From the NCBI GenBank assembly GCA_031431475.1, contig JANPDL010000035.1, positions 186,001-250,000 of the forward strand: a DNA stretch of 64,000 nucleotides. Direction: 5' to 3'. Shown here piece after piece: positions 26,098 to 34,756 of the stretch. Source of the DNA: JADCCX01 sp031431475 (lineage in GTDB: Bacteria; Pseudomonadota; Alphaproteobacteria; Rhizobiales; Beijerinckiaceae). Below the pieces are notes generated by a model. It made no database searches. It saw nothing but the letters and a program-made list of their open reading frames with translations, and was not told the DNA's origin. The position numbers were made by a program, and so were the translations under genes. Within the stretch, counting starts at the first letter, position 1. Every line of letters starts with the position of its first letter.

Positions 26098-26688
26098 GTG
26101 GCTGAAATTCACACCCAGATCACGTCCGAAGAGATCGCCAGGACCTTCGACGAGGTGGAAATCCCCATCGATCTTTCCGATCACAGTCCCGAGGACTGGG
26201 TGACACTGGCGATCTTCTGGATGATGTGCGGCTGTGTTTTCCTGCAGTTTTTCACCCGCTATGTGCTGAACAACAGTTTCGCCTGGACCGAGGAGATCGC
26301 GATCTTCTGCCTGGTCGCCATTGTCTTTCTGGGCTCCGCGATGTGCGTGCGGACATCGCGGCATATCCATGTCGATTTCATTTACCGCTACCTCCCGGGG
26401 CTGCCAGGGCGCGTCCTGTCGACCTTCGTGGACATCCTGCGCACAATCGTCTTTGCCTATCTTGCCCTCCTCGTCTGGCGCTATTCCAACATCATCCATG
26501 ACGAGCGTATGACAACGATCGATTTTCCCAAGATGCCGTTCTTTATGATGGTTTTCGCAGCTTTCCTGCTGATGGCGTTCTGGAGCGTGAAGGTGGGATG
26601 GGACAACTGGAAGCGCGGCTATTCCGTGCTGGAGCGCCCCGGCGCATTTGATGGTTCCGAGATTGAAGTCTCCCGGGAGTTGCGCTGA
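26098..26688 (+). CDS. dctQ: TRAP transporter small permease subunit DctQ
   Basis: About 196 residues with four membrane helices, including the family block FFTRYVLNNSFAWTEEIAIFCLVAIVFLGSAMCVR. It forms the membrane complex with DctM. The GTG at 26098 is chosen since GGAG sits eight bases before it; an ATG seven codons earlier (26077) has no comparable site. The stop overlaps the dctM start by one base. Confidence 0.9.
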   Translation: MAEIHTQITSEEIARTFDEVEIPIDLSDHSPEDWVTLAIFWMMCGCVFLQFFTRYVLNNSFAWTEEIAIFCLVAIVFLGSAMCVRTSRHIHVDFIYRYLPGLPGRVLSTFVDILRTIVFAYLALLVWRYSNIIHDERMTTIDFPKMPFFMMVFAAFLLMAFWSVKVGWDNWKRGYSVLERPGAFDGSEIEVSRELR

Positions 26689-28094
26689 TGCTGGTTCTTC
26701 TCGGTGGCTTTCTGCTGCTCATGGTGCTGGGCGTACCCGTCGCCGTATCGATGGTGGCGGCTTCGCTGGCATATCTTGCGGTGCATGGCGGCGCACCCGA
26801 TGTGATCGTCGCGCAACGCATGATCGCAGGCGTGGAGAGCTTTCCCCTGCTCGCTGTGCCGTTTTTCATCCTCGCGGGCAATCTCATGAACATAGCAGGC
26901 GTCACCGGCCGGATTTACGCTTTTGCGGTCGATCTCGTGGGTTGGATGCGGGGGGGGCTGGCGCAGGTCAATATCATCGGCTCGGTGATCTTCTCCGGCA
27001 TGTCGGGCACGGCCATCGCCGATGCGGCTGGCATCGGCACAATCGAGATAAAGGCGATGAAGGACCACGGTTATCCCATCGAGGTGGCGGTTGGCGTTAC
27101 AGCCGCCTCGGCGACCCTGGGGCCGATCATTCCGCCGTCACTGCCTTTTGTGATTTACGGCATGATGGCCAATGTCTCGATCGGCTCGCTGTTCCTGGGT
27201 GGCGTGATCCCCGGTGTATTGATGACGGTGTTCATGATGATCACCGTGATGATCTTCGCCCGCATCTACGGCTGGGGTTCGGACGCACCGTTCGATCTGC
27301 GGCGGATCGGCCATGCCTGCATCGAGGTCGTCGTTGTCTTTGCTTTCCCCCTCGCGGTTTATCTGATGGAGAAATACGGCGTGGCCCAGAACGCAGCCAT
27401 CTTCCTGACGCTCGGCGTTGTGCTGCTGCTCGACTATGTTCTCAAGTTCTCAGCTGTCATGGCCCTGATGACACCGGTCATTCTCATCGGCGGCATGACT
27501 TTGGGCTGGTTCACGCCGACGGAAGCAGCAGTGGCCGCCGTTATGTGGTCGCTTTTCCTCGGCCTCGTGCGCTATCGCTCGATGACCATGAAATCGCTGG
27601 CCAAGGCCACGTTCGACACCATCGAGACCACGGCATCCGTTCTGTTCATCGTCACGGCTGCTTCGATCTTCGCCTGGCTGCTGACAGTCAGTCAGGCCGC
27701 TGCGTCGTTCTCCAACCTCATCTTCTCGATTACCGATAACAAGCACGTGTTCCTTGTCCTCGTGAACCTGCTGATGCTCTTCGTGGGATGCTTCCTCGAC
27801 ACCATCGCAGCAATTACCATCCTCGTGCCGATCCTGCTGCCCATCGTGCTGAAGCTCGGGATCGATCCGATCCACTTCGGCCTGATCATGACGCTGAATC
27901 TGATGATCGGCCTGCTGCACCCGCCGCTGGGCATGGTGTTGTTTGTACTGTCTCGTGTGGCGCAACTCTCGGTGGAGCGAACCACGATGGCTATCCTGCC
28001 ATGGCTGGCACCGCTGTTCGCAGCGCTGATCGCCATCACCTTCATACCCGAGATCACGCTGTGGCTACCCCGGTTCATGGGGATGATCCGGTAG
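26688..28094 (+). CDS. dctM: TRAP transporter large permease subunit DctM
   Basis: A 468-residue polytopic protein of about 12 helices with the family motifs GVPVAVSMV, PLLAVPFFILAGNLMN, FSGMSGTAIADAAG, PIIPPSLPFVIYG, and LGWFTPTEAA. It is the sodium-driven transport subunit of the tripartite system. Together with dctP and dctQ it forms one operon, last gene here. It is slightly longer than the common 425-430 residues because of extra sequence between helices in the middle (about 195-260). Confidence 0.94.
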   Translation: MLVLLGGFLLLMVLGVPVAVSMVAASLAYLAVHGGAPDVIVAQRMIAGVESFPLLAVPFFILAGNLMNIAGVTGRIYAFAVDLVGWMRGGLAQVNIIGSVIFSGMSGTAIADAAGIGTIEIKAMKDHGYPIEVAVGVTAASATLGPIIPPSLPFVIYGMMANVSIGSLFLGGVIPGVLMTVFMMITVMIFARIYGWGSDAPFDLRRIGHACIEVVVVFAFPLAVYLMEKYGVAQNAAIFLTLGVVLLLDYVLKFSAVMALMTPVILIGGMTLGWFTPTEAAVAAVMWSLFLGLVRYRSMTMKSLAKATFDTIETTASVLFIVTAASIFAWLLTVSQAAASFSNLIFSITDNKHVFLVLVNLLMLFVGCFLDTIAAITILVPILLPIVLKLGIDPIHFGLIMTLNLMIGLLHPPLGMVLFVLSRVAQLSVERTTMAILPWLAPLFAALIAITFIPEITLWLPRFMGMIR

Positions 28095-28096
28095 GT

Positions 28097-29320
28097 TCAG
28101 GCGGAAACGATCTCAGGCAATGCGGCGCGTGCTGTCGGACGTTCGGTACGGTATTCTCCGTTCGCCACAGCAACGAAGGCAATGCAGGTCGTGGCAATCG
28201 CAGTCACCCACCAGGTCTGCGATGTGCCGAGGCCCATGACTGCCAGCGCGAAAGCGAAGCCTGTACAACCCAGCGCAAAGGGGCCCATCACGCGCCCCAG
28301 CCGGGCAATCCTGAGAGCAACCATCGCCATTCCGACCGTCAAGGCCAATGCGCCAAGAAGGCCCAGTTCATACCAGATCTCGAACAGCAGGCTTGTCGGC
28401 GCAGAGGTATCCAGCGCCTGATACAGACGGTTACGCAACGCCGTTTCCAGACCATACCCGGTGAGAAGCCGCGAGGGGTCAGCCATGATCACGTCCGCCC
28501 AGACCTGCATGGTGCGACCAAAAATGCTGCCCTGCTGGGTCAGAAGCGACAGACCGACGGCGATCAGCGGTGCACCCATTACCAAAATAGTGATCGCGGT
28601 GATGAAGGCAATCGCAGAGCCCCTGAGATTGTTCATGGCCCCGCCAAGCAGCACCGCACCCACCAGCAGGGCTGGCAGGATGCTCGTTCCCTGCAGGACA
28701 AGCCCGAGACACCCGACCACACCGGCAATGCCCATGGCGGCAACGGTGCGGCGCTTGATGGACAGCCATGTGACCGCTGGCCAGGCCATGAGCGAAATCA
28801 GGATCGTGGCACGTTCCATGACCACAGGATCGGATAGCGAGGGCTGTAACACGGCTGTGCCCAGTGCGCAGAGAGCGGCAAAACCGATACCGATAGAAAG
28901 CAGATAGAGATTGGAGGCCCGCATCCGCTCGGGGAGTGCCAATATCGCGGCAATAGCAATGGCCCCTGAGCCCACGACGCGAAAGAGCCTTTCCGCGCCC
29001 GGCCCTGGATATGGCGTCCAGGCCAGTGACATCGCCGACCATACCGCCAGAAAGAGCGCGGCGTAGCCCACCGGGCTGGAAAGCGCCTCCCTGATCCGGA
29101 ATGCAGCATCAGACCGGCCCTTCATCATCAGGGCGGCGGAGATAAGGACCAGAATGCCAATGGGCGCAATAACGACCAGCGCGCGCCGTGAGAACACGGC
29201 TGCGACGGGCAGCATTATGCACAGGATGCCGAAGCCGATGCGAAACAGCAGCTGGGCCGCCTGTTCCGCCGGATCAACCGTGCGATGTCCAATACCAACC
29301 GTCATCCGGCCCCAACCCAT
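28097..29320 (-). CDS. Polytopic membrane protein, O-antigen-ligase-like
   Basis: About 407 residues with roughly 10-11 membrane helices and one longer loop between helices late in the protein (TMQVWADVIMADPSRLLTGYGLETALRNRL), which resembles the WadI/loop region of Wzy/WaaL-type O-antigen ligases (GxG...H/R pattern). A role in surface polysaccharide assembly is possible but not proven. Starts at 29320 or 29305 are both possible. The gene is convergent with dctM (two-base gap) and divergent from selA. Confidence 0.65.
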   Translation of the reverse strand: MGWGRMTVGIGHRTVDPAEQAAQLLFRIGFGILCIMLPVAAVFSRRALVVIAPIGILVLISAALMMKGRSDAAFRIREALSSPVGYAALFLAVWSAMSLAWTPYPGPGAERLFRVVGSGAIAIAAILALPERMRASNLYLLSIGIGFAALCALGTAVLQPSLSDPVVMERATILISLMAWPAVTWLSIKRRTVAAMGIAGVVGCLGLVLQGTSILPALLVGAVLLGGAMNNLRGSAIAFITAITILVMGAPLIAVGLSLLTQQGSIFGRTMQVWADVIMADPSRLLTGYGLETALRNRLYQALDTSAPTSLLFEIWYELGLLGALALTVGMAMVALRIARLGRVMGPFALGCTGFAFALAVMGLGTSQTWWVTAIATTCIAFVAVANGEYRTERPTARAALPEIVSA

Positions 29321-29460
29321 TTATCCGCTGCCTTTGGCACTATACATTGCATTGGAGCAACAGACTGTTGAAGCTTTGCAACAGGCCGCAGCGAACTGTG
29401 ATGGCCAAAAACATCATATCCAGCTTGCGCTGGAGCCCGTCACAGAGGAAATCTGGATGC

Positions 29461-30867
29461 ATGCCTAGTCCACAGATCAAGTCCGCCTCACCATTTCCAT
29501 CCGTGGATGCCGTCCTGAACCATGAGAGCGGAGCGGTTGCATTTGCGCGCTTTGGTCGTACAGCGACAGTTGCCGTGGTGCGGGCAACGCTCGAGAGATT
29601 TCGTGCCGACCGCAGTGCTGGTTCTGCACCTGTTACCGTGGAAACCGTTGCATATGAGGCATTGGAACGGCTGATCGTGGCGGATGCACCAAGCTTGCGG
29701 CCTGTAATCAATCTTACCGGCACAGTTCTGCATACCAACCTCGGGCGGGCGATCCTACCCGAAGTGGCCATTCAGGCCGCCATTCTGACCATGCGGCATG
29801 CGGTGAATCTCGAGTATGATACTGCAACCGGGAAGCGAGGCGAGCGCGATGATCACGTGCGCGGCCTGATCCGCGAGTTGACCGGGGCCGAAGATTGCGT
29901 TGTCGTCAACAACAATGCCGCTGCCGTTCTGCTCGCACTGTCCTCGCTCTCGCAGGGCAAGGAGACCATTGTGTCACGGGGCGAACTGATCGAGATCGGC
30001 GGCTCTTTCCGCATTCCCGACATCATGCGCCGCGCCGGGGCCAAGCTGCGCGAGGTCGGCACCACAAACCGCACCCATCCGGCGGATTACGAGGATGCCG
30101 TCTCTTCCCGCACTGCCGCCATCATGAAGGTGCATACGTCCAACTACCGCGTGCAGGGATTCACGGCTGAAGTGGAGGGTCCAGCGCTGGCCACCATCGC
30201 CCGCAAGCACAATCTGCCGCTGATTGATGATCTTGGCTCGGGCACGCTGGTCGATCTCTCGCAATACGGCATGAGCCACGAGCGGACGGTGCAGGATGCT
30301 CTGAAAGATGGCGCGGATCTCGTAACCTTCTCCGGGGACAAGCTGCTGGGTGGACCGCAGGTTGGTATCATCGCGGGGCGGCGGGATCTTGTGCAGCGCT
30401 GTGCGAAAAACGCTCTCAAGCGGGCACTGCGGGCGGACAAGCTGCGGCTGGCGGCACTGGCGGCCACGCTGAAGCTCTACCGCAACCCGGAGACATTGCC
30501 GGAGCATCTGCCAACCCTGCGGTTTTTTACCCGCAAGCGGGTTGATTTGCTCCAAATGGCCGAGAAGCTTCAGCCCGCATTGCAGGACGCACTCGGAACG
30601 CGCTGGATTGTTGATGTCGCCGAATTGACGAGCCAAATCGGATCAGGCGCCCTACCACTGGAGACCTTGCCAAGCGGGGGGATCGCTGTGACGCCCGTGA
30701 AAGGATCTCCGGGACGGGCGCTGGACGGTCTGGCCGAACGCTTCCGCACGTTACCGATGCCGGTGATCGGGCGGATCAACGAGGGACGTTTCCTGCTTGA
30801 TCTGCGATGCCTCGATGACGTGGACACCTTCATCGGTCAGCTCACGCACCTCGGCTTGACCCCGTGA
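29461..30867 (+). CDS. selA: L-seryl-tRNA(Sec) selenium transferase
   Basis: A 468-residue PLP enzyme that converts Ser-tRNA(Sec) to Sec-tRNA(Sec) using selenophosphate. Family marks: NLTGTVLHTNLGRA, NNNAAAVLLAL, GSFRIPDIMRRAGAKLREVGTTNRTH, LIDDLGSG and the Schiff-base lysine Lys294 in TFSGDKLLGGPQ (equivalent to E. coli Lys295). The start is set by GAGGAA ten bases upstream. It overlaps selB by four bases (GTGA), so the two are coupled. Confidence 0.97.
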   Translation: MPSPQIKSASPFPSVDAVLNHESGAVAFARFGRTATVAVVRATLERFRADRSAGSAPVTVETVAYEALERLIVADAPSLRPVINLTGTVLHTNLGRAILPEVAIQAAILTMRHAVNLEYDTATGKRGERDDHVRGLIRELTGAEDCVVVNNNAAAVLLALSSLSQGKETIVSRGELIEIGGSFRIPDIMRRAGAKLREVGTTNRTHPADYEDAVSSRTAAIMKVHTSNYRVQGFTAEVEGPALATIARKHNLPLIDDLGSGTLVDLSQYGMSHERTVQDALKDGADLVTFSGDKLLGGPQVGIIAGRRDLVQRCAKNALKRALRADKLRLAALAATLKLYRNPETLPEHLPTLRFFTRKRVDLLQMAEKLQPALQDALGTRWIVDVAELTSQIGSGALPLETLPSGGIAVTPVKGSPGRALDGLAERFRTLPMPVIGRINEGRFLLDLRCLDDVDTFIGQLTHLGLTP

Positions 30868-32780
30868 TCATCGGGACGGCGGGCCATATCGATCACGGCA
30901 AGACCAGTCTGGTGAAAGCCATCACAGGCGTCGATGCGGATCGGTTGAAAGAGGAAAAGGCGCGCGGCATCACCATCGATCTGGGCTTTGCCTACTGGCC
31001 GCAGGAGGATGGCAGCAGCATCGGTTTTGTCGATGTTCCGGGGCATGAGGGGTATGTCCACAACATGCTGGCGGGCGTCACCGGGGTGTCAGCACTGATG
31101 CTGGTTGTCGCGGCAAACGAGGGCATCAAGCCGCAAACGCGGGAGCATCTGCTGATTGCGGAATTGCTGCGTGTCCGGATCGGTGTCGTTGCGCTGACCA
31201 AGGCTGATCTTGCGGATGCGGCGTTACTGGAGCTGCGGCAGTGCGAGATCAACGGGATTCTCAAGGAGATGTCACAGCGTGATGTGCCAGTCATTGCGGT
31301 TTCAACCATGACAGGAGAAGGATTGGCAGAGATCAAGGATGCTCTCCGCGCATTGGTTCGGCGGGAGGATAGCAGCAGCAAGCAGCCCTTTCGCCTCGCC
31401 GTGGACCGTGTGTTCTCGGTGCAAGGTACTGGTACCGTGGTGACGGGCGGCGTTCTGGCCGGGCGCGTTAGCACAGGCGAGCGTCTCGTGCTCTCACCAT
31501 CCGGCCGCGAGGTCCGCGTACGAGGACTGCATGCCCAGAACCGCAAGGCGGAGCAGGCATCACCCGGAGAGCGAGCGGCGATCAATCTGGCGGGGGTAAG
31601 CGTCGAAGAGGTCAGGCGTGGCGATGTGCTGGTGGAAGCAGCGTTGTACCAGCCAACGCAGCGCTTCGATGCCATGGTTCGCATGGTCGATGGTGACAGC
31701 AAACCTCTGGCAATTTGGACTCCGCTCCATATGCACGCCGGTACGGGTGCGTGGACGGCAAGGCTGGTACCGCTGGAGCAGGACCACATTCAACCGGTAA
31801 CAATGCAGCTGGCGCAGATCGTGCTGGACAGGCCTGCAGCTCTTCTGGCGGGCGACCGCTTTGTGATCCGGGATACCTCTGCCCGTCGCACTATCGGCGG
31901 CGGGACGGTGCTGGATATCCATGCGCCGGGGCGCAACCGCCGCAGGCCGGAGCGGCTCGCCGCATTGTCAGCCATCGCGCGCAAGGGACCGGTGGACGCC
32001 CTGCCTGATCTTCTGGTTTTGCCGCCGCACGCTATCGACATCGACACGTATGTTTCGTGTGCAGGGCTGCGCCCCGAGGACCTTGATCCCGTCATTACCC
32101 GCGAGAACCTGCTTGTTCTAAATGGTGAAACACGCCGCTTCATCTTCGCCCCACCGCTGGTGCTGGTCCTGTCGCGCCGCATTCATGAGCGGCTTTCCGC
32201 GCATCACGTGCAGCATCCGGATCAGGCCGGATTGTCAGTTGACCGGTTGCGGTTGTCACTGACGGAGCGGCTGGCACCGGATTCATTCGCAGCGCTCGTG
32301 GCGCATCTCGTGCGACGTGGCGCAATCGCGGCCAGTGGTGCGTGGCTACGCTTGCCCGACCATATCCCACGCTTGTCATCGGAGCATGAAGCGCTTTGGG
32401 CGCAAATCCTCCCATTGATGTCGGGCGAAGACCGCTTCAAGCCACCGCGCATCAACCAACTGGCAGAACATCTGAAGCGACGCGAGGACACCATTCGCGG
32501 CCTGATGAAGCGGCTGGCGCGGCGCGGCGATGTGGATGAGGTGGCGGAGGATCACTTCCTGCTGAGACCTGCCGTGGCAGAGCTTCTGGCCGTGGCAAGA
32601 GAGACGGAAGCGGCAGAACCTGACCACTGGTTCAATGCCGCCGCCTTTCGTGACCGCATCGGGATCGGTCGCAAGATGGCTATCCTGATCCTTGAATTCT
32701 TCGACCGCCATGGCGTGACGATCCGCAAGGGAGATTTGCGGCGGGTTGATCCGAGGAAAGCGGGAATGTTCACGCCCTAG
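30864..32780 (+). CDS. selB: Selenocysteine-specific elongation factor SelB
   Basis: A 638-residue GTPase that brings Sec-tRNA(Sec) to UGA codons with a SECIS element. It starts with GTG and at once enters the G domain: GTAGHIDHGKTSL, DVPGHEGYVHNM, TKADLADA. Beta-barrel domains 2 and 3 follow (VDRVFSVQGTGTVVTGGVLAG, RDTSARRTIGGG), then a C-terminal set of winged helices (about 450-638) that bind SECIS RNA, ending FFDRHGVTIRKGDLRRV. No selC, selD or selenoprotein gene is visible in this window. Confidence 0.97.
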   Translation: MIIGTAGHIDHGKTSLVKAITGVDADRLKEEKARGITIDLGFAYWPQEDGSSIGFVDVPGHEGYVHNMLAGVTGVSALMLVVAANEGIKPQTREHLLIAELLRVRIGVVALTKADLADAALLELRQCEINGILKEMSQRDVPVIAVSTMTGEGLAEIKDALRALVRREDSSSKQPFRLAVDRVFSVQGTGTVVTGGVLAGRVSTGERLVLSPSGREVRVRGLHAQNRKAEQASPGERAAINLAGVSVEEVRRGDVLVEAALYQPTQRFDAMVRMVDGDSKPLAIWTPLHMHAGTGAWTARLVPLEQDHIQPVTMQLAQIVLDRPAALLAGDRFVIRDTSARRTIGGGTVLDIHAPGRNRRRPERLAALSAIARKGPVDALPDLLVLPPHAIDIDTYVSCAGLRPEDLDPVITRENLLVLNGETRRFIFAPPLVLVLSRRIHERLSAHHVQHPDQAGLSVDRLRLSLTERLAPDSFAALVAHLVRRGAIAASGAWLRLPDHIPRLSSEHEALWAQILPLMSGEDRFKPPRINQLAEHLKRREDTIRGLMKRLARRGDVDEVAEDHFLLRPAVAELLAVARETEAAEPDHWFNAAAFRDRIGIGRKMAILILEFFDRHGVTIRKGDLRRVDPRKAGMFTP

Positions 32781-32787
32781 GCGAGCA

Positions 32788-33087
32788 TCAATCCCATTTG
32801 CAATTGTAGCTCGCCATGGCCTGGCTCATCTGCTGCTTCTGCATGGTGCAGGATTGCTCGAGCTGTGGTCGCGCAGCCGCATTGCTCGAGGCCTGCTTGA
32901 TGGAGGCCTTGCCGGAATCCAGGGCCTGCTTGAACGTGGCGCGCTGGGCTTCGGGAATCTTGGTGCTGATACAGGCTTCGTAAGCCTTGTAGAAATCGTC
33001 ACAGGCCGGGATGCCGGTGTCCTGCGCGGAGGCCGTTCCAAGCACAGCGCAGGACATGCCGAGTGCGATGATGAAAGAGCGAGTCAT
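32788..33087 (-). CDS. Small secreted protein, unknown function
   Basis: A 99-residue protein with a clear Sec signal (residues 1-21, ending TASAQ) and a mature part of about 78 residues with four cysteines (CDDFYKAYEAC, ESC-like QSC, NCKW), likely two disulfides in the periplasm. The charged, helical composition is typical of small alphaproteobacterial periplasmic proteins; no named family was recognised. It is convergent with selB, seven bases apart. Confidence 0.75.
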   Translation of the reverse strand: MTRSFIIALGMSCAVLGTASAQDTGIPACDDFYKAYEACISTKIPEAQRATFKQALDSGKASIKQASSNAAARPQLEQSCTMQKQQMSQAMASYNCKWD

Positions 33088-33157
33088 GGTTTCTCCTCAA
33101 ATTACCCGACCATCCGCGCCGTCTTGAATTGTGGCAGATTGGCGTCAATTGTTAAGT

Positions 33158-34588
33158 TTATCCCACCCGCGCGTAAGTGCTCATCCCGCGACGGTTCTCG
33201 TCCAGTTCCAACCGCTGGTGCATCGACGGCACGGCACGGTCGGCACAATCATTGCGCGGGCAGGTGCGACACGAAACTCCGATCCGGGTAATGATTTGCG
33301 GATCGTCGAGATTCAAGCCATCGGCATAGGCGATATCGCCCGCGTTCTGGACATTTGTGCCAAGCCCGATTGCGAGCTGACCGCCAGTCTGGAGAATGCC
33401 CGTGCGACCGGTGCGACGTCCAGCGGGACGGATCGTGCGGGCCACGCAGAAGAAGCGCTGTCCATCCGGCATTTCGGAGACTTGCACGCGCAAGGTTCCC
33501 GGCGTGGCGAAGGCATCATAGACATTCCAGCGCGGACAGGCCGAGCCGAAGCGCGCCATCTGGATGCCGGACGCGGAAAAGCGCTTCGAGATATTGCCTG
33601 CGATATCGACGCGGATCAGGTGGAATGGCAATCCTTCCTGGCCCTTGCGACGCAGGGTGGTGAGCCGGTGGCAGACCTGCTCGAATGATTTGCCGAAGCG
33701 GTGCTGCAGCACCGTGAGATCATAGCGGGTGGAGCGCGCCGCTTCAAGAAAGCGCTGATACGGCGACATCACGGCGGAGGCGAAATAGCTGGCAAGCGCC
33801 GCCCGCACCAGCGAATCCGCCTCCGGCGTCGAGAACTTGCCGCCACCCATGAGATGGTCAATCTCCTTGCGGAAACCCAGGTAGGCTATCTGCACACCAA
33901 GCTGGAAGGTGCGCGAGGAAATCGGCAGCAGTTCCGACAGTTCGAGCCGTCGTGTCAGCGGGTTGTAGCGCCGCATGGCACCGTCCATCGCCTCGGCTGG
34001 CGCGATATCGACATCCACGGCATAGCGCGTGGCGAGCAGCTGCATCAGGTCCTGCTGGAGCGTGTGGATCGCAAGGCCGTTTTCGACCCAGAGCTGTTCG
34101 GCTGCCTCCTCCAGATCGGGGAAATGGTTCATACGCTTTTGCAGGAACTCCGTTACTTCCTCGGACGGGATGGCGATGGAACCTGCCTCGCCCGATTCAT
34201 CACCGAAACTGAGAGCACCGCCAGCTGTGCCTCCCCGCTTGTAGGCATTGTAAAGATCGAGCACGGCGCGGCCAAAGGCGGGAATGGTTGCGGCTACGTC
34301 CTTGATATCGGATGCCTTAACGTCGGCGGCGTCGAAGATCGGATCGGAGAATGCCTCCATCAGCGCAGCGTTCAGGCGCTCGTCATCGTCCCCCGCCAGT
34401 GTATTGAGATCGATCTGGAACTTCTCGGCGAGCTTCAGCAGCACCCGAACTGTGACCGGACGCTGGTTGCTTTCGAGCAGGTTGAGATAGCTGGCCGAGA
34501 TTTCGAGCGCCTCGGCCATCTGAATCTGGGTGAGGCGGCGGTCCTGCCGGAGACGGCGCAATTTACCGCCAATACGCATCGATTTCAT
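33158..34588 (-). CDS. Short-chain fatty acid transcriptional regulator (ScfR/RamB type)
   Basis: A 476-residue regulator: XRE-type helix-turn-helix at about 6-62 (LRRLRQDRRLTQIQMAEALEISASYLNLLESNQRPV), a central ImmA/IrrE-like domain, and a C-terminal part with the CRTCPRNDC cysteine cluster near residue 445. This architecture is the RamB/ScfR family, which senses acyl-CoA-type metabolites and controls acetate and glyoxylate-bypass genes. Divergence from isocitrate lyase fits this exactly. The operator at 34625-34647 lies between them. Confidence 0.88.
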   Translation of the reverse strand: MKSMRIGGKLRRLRQDRRLTQIQMAEALEISASYLNLLESNQRPVTVRVLLKLAEKFQIDLNTLAGDDDERLNAALMEAFSDPIFDAADVKASDIKDVAATIPAFGRAVLDLYNAYKRGGTAGGALSFGDESGEAGSIAIPSEEVTEFLQKRMNHFPDLEEAAEQLWVENGLAIHTLQQDLMQLLATRYAVDVDIAPAEAMDGAMRRYNPLTRRLELSELLPISSRTFQLGVQIAYLGFRKEIDHLMGGGKFSTPEADSLVRAALASYFASAVMSPYQRFLEAARSTRYDLTVLQHRFGKSFEQVCHRLTTLRRKGQEGLPFHLIRVDIAGNISKRFSASGIQMARFGSACPRWNVYDAFATPGTLRVQVSEMPDGQRFFCVARTIRPAGRRTGRTGILQTGGQLAIGLGTNVQNAGDIAYADGLNLDDPQIITRIGVSCRTCPRNDCADRAVPSMHQRLELDENRRGMSTYARVG

Positions 34589-34624
34589 TTATTGACTAAA
34601 TATCACAGATTTTATTTTGTCAAT

Positions 34625-34647
34625 TGTAAATTTAATGACAATTTACA
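34625..34647. promoter_or_regulatory. Candidate ScfR operator between regulator and isocitrate lyase
   Basis: TGTAAATT and AATTTACA make a perfect eight-base inverted repeat with a seven-base spacer (TAATGAC). The region around it is AT-rich and has a second, overlapping TTGTCA/TGACAA symmetry (34618-34641). It lies 37 bases from the regulator start and about 110 from the isocitrate lyase start, suiting control of both. Confidence 0.55.
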
Positions 34648-34756
34648 TTCGGTTTTTTGAATGACTCTTCGAGGATTGCGTCTGCTGCACTGCACTCTTA
34701 TTCTCTGGCCACTGTCAATTTCTGTAAACCAATTATCTTTAGATAAGGACCATCCC

